From DATLFA01 sp039934635 (GTDB lineage: Bacteria > Actinomycetota > Acidimicrobiia > Acidimicrobiales > WLNW01): a DNA stretch of 7,684 nt. Below, in pieces: positions 6,129 to 7,684 of the stretch; position 1 is the first letter of the stretch, and every line of letters starts with the position of its first letter. Below the pieces are notes generated by a model, which had not been told where the DNA came from, did not search any database, and saw only the letters and a list, made by a program, of their open reading frames with translations. The DNA is taken from positions 1-7,684 of the forward strand of contig JBDTLT010000253.1 of the NCBI GenBank assembly GCA_039934635.1. The letters are read 5' to 3'. The translations under genes were made by a program, and so were the position numbers.

Positions 6129-6835
6129 TGGCGCCGCGCGTCGGAGTCGTCGTCTTCCCCGGCACCAACTGCGAATTCGATGTCATCGAGGCCGTCCGCG
6201 GGCTCGGTGGCGAAGGCGCCACGCTGTGGCACGGCGATGATTCGATCGGCAATGTCGATGCCGTGGTCGTGCCCGGAGGCTTTGCCCACGGCGACTATCT
6301 GCGTCCGGGGGCGATCGCCCGGTTCTCACCGATCATGACAGCCGTCGCGGAGTTCGCAAATTCGGGCGGTCCGGTCGTCGGTATCTGCAATGGCTTTCAA
6401 GTGCTGACCGAGGCCGGATTGTTGCCCGGCGCGCTGCAAAAGAACCGGGGCCTCAAGTTCTTGTGTCAGATGACCGAGCTCGAGGTGGTCGCCGGGGATA
6501 CCGCGCTCACGTCCGACATCGCGCCGGGTACGCGGCTGCGCATCCCTATCAATCATTTCGAAGGCAACTACACCTGCAACGCCGAGACGTTGGCATCACT
6601 CGTCGCCGAAGACCGCGTCGTCTTTCGCTATGTAGATAATCCCAATGGCTCGATGAATGACATTGCCGGTATCTGCAACGCCGCCCGAAACGTCGTCGGG
6701 CTCATGCCCCATCCCGAGCGGGCGAGCTCTGCATTGCTCGGTTCGACCGATGGCGCATTGTTGCTGCGCTCGCTGTTGGCGAGCGCGCTACGAGCCACCG
6801 GCGAGCGCCTGCCCGTCGCCTCGGTGCCGGTCTGA
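6128..6835 (+). CDS. purQ: FGAM synthase glutaminase subunit PurQ
   Basis: PurQ is the class I glutamine amidotransferase subunit that hydrolyses glutamine and supplies ammonia to PurL for making FGAM from FGAR. The 235-residue product matches the usual 220-235. It shows VGVVVFPGTNCEFD at the N terminus (5-18) and VVPGGFAHGDYLRPGAIARF (47-66). The nucleophile elbow GICNGFQ has Cys87, followed by LLPGAL (98-103), RIPINHFEGNY (138-148) and the catalytic dyad in MPHPERA (His195, Glu197). All three catalytic residues are present, so the domain should be active. The ATG shares its A with the purS stop codon (TGATG). The longer open frame back to 6047 overlaps purS and is not used. Downstream the gene runs convergently into the small opposite-strand gene with 14 bases between stops. 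Confidence 0.97.
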   Translation: MAPRVGVVVFPGTNCEFDVIEAVRGLGGEGATLWHGDDSIGNVDAVVVPGGFAHGDYLRPGAIARFSPIMTAVAEFANSGGPVVGICNGFQVLTEAGLLPGALQKNRGLKFLCQMTELEVVAGDTALTSDIAPGTRLRIPINHFEGNYTCNAETLASLVAEDRVVFRYVDNPNGSMNDIAGICNAARNVVGLMPHPERASSALLGSTDGALLLRSLLASALRATGERLPVASVPV

Positions 6836-6847
6836 GCGAACCGACGG

Positions 6848-6868
6848 CGTCAGCTACCCCGGCTGATG
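6848..6868. terminator. Weak hairpin at the purQ convergent end
   Basis: CGTCAGC (6848-6854) can pair with GCTGATG (6862-6868), with one G-T wobble, around a 7-base loop. It begins 13 bases after the purQ stop and covers the stop of the opposite gene. There is no U-tract and the stem is short, so this is a tentative terminator only. Confidence 0.25.
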
Positions 6869-7260
6869 TTGGCCTTCTTGAGCACCTCGGGAGTGACGCC
6901 GACGGTGCGCCACGCCAGGTAGCTGATGCCCTTGTTGTCGCTGTAGGTCTTGGCCACCTTCACGAAATCGGACTCGAGCTTGGCGAAGTCGATGGCGACG
7001 TCGGCCGCCTCGAGTTCGGCGGTCAGATCCATTTGCTCTTGTACCAGCTGAAGGCGACGGAGAGAATCGGCGGAGGCCAATTCATTTTCTATGGTCGACA
7101 ACCGGTTGCGTACCGATTCTTTGGTGCGCTTGCGGCCCCGCTTTGGTTTGTTGGCCTCGAGTGCGTCGAGATAACTCGAGACTACTGATGCCATTTTGCG
7201 GCCGGCGGACAGCGCATTTTTGTGCTCTGCCGAAAGCGTGCTTCCCTTTGGTCTTGCCAT
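6850..7260 (-). CDS. Small basic coiled-coil protein, possible DNA-binding, function unknown
   Basis: This is a 136-residue protein I cannot assign to a named family. The N terminus reads MARPKGSTLSAEHK, and a strongly basic patch KPKRGRKRTK lies at 38-47; both recall AT-hook-like minor-groove-binding segments. Residues about 50-105 are charged and helical with regular hydrophobic spacing, probably a coiled coil (RLSTIENELASADSLRRLQLVQEQMD). The C terminus carries a compact motif, NKGISYLAWRTVGVTPEVLKKANISR (about 109-134), that looks like a small helical DNA-recognition or adaptor module. No signal peptide or membrane segment is present. I chose the ATG at 7260, since TAGAGT lies 7 nt upstream; a GTG three codons earlier would overlap that hexamer. 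The base composition is visibly less GC-rich than that of its neighbours. It is convergent with purQ and divergent from purL, so it sits where a local regulator could act, but that is only positional. Confidence 0.75.
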   Translation of the reverse strand: MARPKGSTLSAEHKNALSAGRKMASVVSSYLDALEANKPKRGRKRTKESVRNRLSTIENELASADSLRRLQLVQEQMDLTAELEAADVAIDFAKLESDFVKVAKTYSDNKGISYLAWRTVGVTPEVLKKANISRGS

Positions 7261-7267
7261 GTCGCCC

Positions 7268-7298
7268 ACTCTAGGGAATGGAATTGCCCGTTTGCCAA
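7268..7298 (-). promoter_or_regulatory. Putative promoter of the 7260 gene: -35 TTGGCA, -10 TAGAGT
   Basis: On the minus strand TTGGCA (7293-7298) and TAGAGT (7268-7273) are separated by 19 nt, slightly long. The -10 ends 7 nt before the ATG at 7260. This is the only candidate here with a recognisable -35. The resulting mRNA would be leaderless, and no Shine-Dalgarno site is present. Confidence 0.5.
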
Positions 7299-7349
7299 AT
7301 ATTCATTTCGTAGTCGGTAAATCCCCGCTACGAGAACCTCGCGCCGATG

Positions 7350-7374
7350 AGCCAATCGAGCAGGCGCGTTGGCT
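7350..7374. promoter_or_regulatory. Inverted repeat AGCCAA-N13-TTGGCT abutting the purL -10 (operator candidate)
   Basis: AGCCAA at 7350-7355 and TTGGCT at 7369-7374 form a perfect 6-bp inverted repeat across the region where -35 and spacer of the purL promoter should lie. It shares its last T with the -10. A further GCCAA at 7294-7298 overlaps the divergent -35. A 6-bp repeat can arise by chance, so this is tentative. Confidence 0.3.
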
Positions 7375-7379
7375 AGCGT
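7374..7379 (+). promoter_or_regulatory. Putative -10 element (TAGCGT) for leaderless purL
   Basis: TAGCGT ends 6 nt before the purL GTG at 7386, repeating the TAGnnT-N6/7-start layout seen elsewhere in the window. purL cannot be read from purQ without crossing the opposite-strand gene, so a promoter of its own is expected here. No clear -35 is seen. Confidence 0.5.
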
Positions 7380-7385
7380 GCAGGG

Positions 7386-7684
7386 GTGGTCGTCGTACAT
7401 CGCGCTTTGGGTCTGACCGATGACGAGGCACTCGAGATCGAGCGCATCCTCGGGCGTGCGCCAAATCATCTCGAGCTGGCCATGTACGCGGTGATGTGGT
7501 CCGAGCACTGCTCCTACAAATCGAGTCGCATCCACCTCAAGCGGCTGCCCACCGAGGCGCCGTGGGTGCTCGTCGGGCCGGGCGAAAACGCCGGGGTCGT
7601 CGACGTGGGTGATGGCATCGCCGCCGCCATCCGCATCGAGAGCCACAACCACCCGTCGGCCATCGAGCCCTACCAGGGCGCGGC
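7386..7684 (+). CDS. purL: FGAM synthase large subunit PurL, N-terminal part (3' end outside window)
   Basis: PurL is the ATP-dependent synthase subunit that uses ammonia from PurQ to convert FGAR to FGAM. The frame is open from the GTG at 7386 to the window end, giving 99 complete codons. Visible are GLTDDEALEIERILGRAPN (8-26) and LELAMYAVMWSEHCSYKSS (28-46), which includes the catalytic His40. LVGPGENAGVVDVGDG (61-76) and RIESHNHPSAIEPYQGAA (82-99), the start of the first ATP-binding half, complete the visible part. Only about 15 residues precede the helical start of the domain, as in the short, Gram-positive-type PurL (about 740-780 residues) that works with separate PurS and PurQ. This agrees with purS and purQ upstream. 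It is separated from purQ by the opposite-strand small gene and has its own candidate promoter. Confidence 0.95.
   Translation, partial: MVVVHRALGLTDDEALEIERILGRAPNHLELAMYAVMWSEHCSYKSSRIHLKRLPTEAPWVLVGPGENAGVVDVGDGIAAAIRIESHNHPSAIEPYQGA

Noticed and set aside
4934..6289. 451-codon open frame on the minus strand across purC, purS and the start of purQ
   Set aside because: It is an antisense shadow of GC-rich coding DNA. The translation is Arg/His/Gly-rich low-quality sequence with no recognisable domain, and the plus strand carries three unmistakable genes.
7261..7385. Purine riboswitch or other structured leader upstream of purL
   Set aside because: The start codon lies 6 nt after a -10-like hexamer, so there would be no 5' leader. 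No purine-riboswitch-like conserved junctions were seen.

Overview
The window is a high-GC purine-biosynthesis cluster from an actinobacterium. PurB and PurC resemble what I recall of the mycobacterial proteins. The glutamine-dependent FGAR amidotransferase is the split PurS/PurQ/PurL type. Most start codons sit 6-8 nt after a TAnnnT hexamer, which fits the leaderless transcription common in Actinobacteria. A class such as Acidimicrobiia is my best guess, but it rests on gestalt and not on a database search.

Layout, left to right: the 3' end of purA (1-569, +); purD (586-1821, +); a small class I SAM-dependent methyltransferase (1842-2471, +); a zinc-finger protein with a long Pro/Ala-rich tail on the opposite strand (2496-3377, -); purB (3505-4944, +); purC (4949-5848, +); purS (5859-6128, +); purQ (6128-6835, +); a small basic, coiled-coil, probably nucleic-acid-binding protein on the opposite strand (6850-7260, -); and the 5' end of purL (7386 to the window end, +). 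There is no gene-free stretch longer than about 130 bases. No RNA gene, CRISPR array or insertion sequence was seen.

The genes work together as follows. PurD makes GAR from phosphoribosylamine. PurS, PurQ and PurL convert FGAR to FGAM. PurC makes SAICAR. PurB splits SAICAR to AICAR and also adenylosuccinate to AMP. PurA makes adenylosuccinate from IMP. purF, purN/purT, purM, purE/purK and purH are not in the window.

The most interesting non-textbook signal is regulatory. The genes look like an operon by spacing, yet five or six of them, including two embedded in the 3' ends of upstream genes, carry their own -10-like hexamer at leaderless spacing. The two opposite-strand genes break the cluster into purA-D-methyltransferase, purB-C-S-Q and purL blocks. 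Tandem identical hairpins lie at the convergent methyltransferase/zinc-finger junction. I did not find evidence for a new defence or mobile system. The small opposite-strand protein between purQ and purL is the best candidate for an undescribed function.
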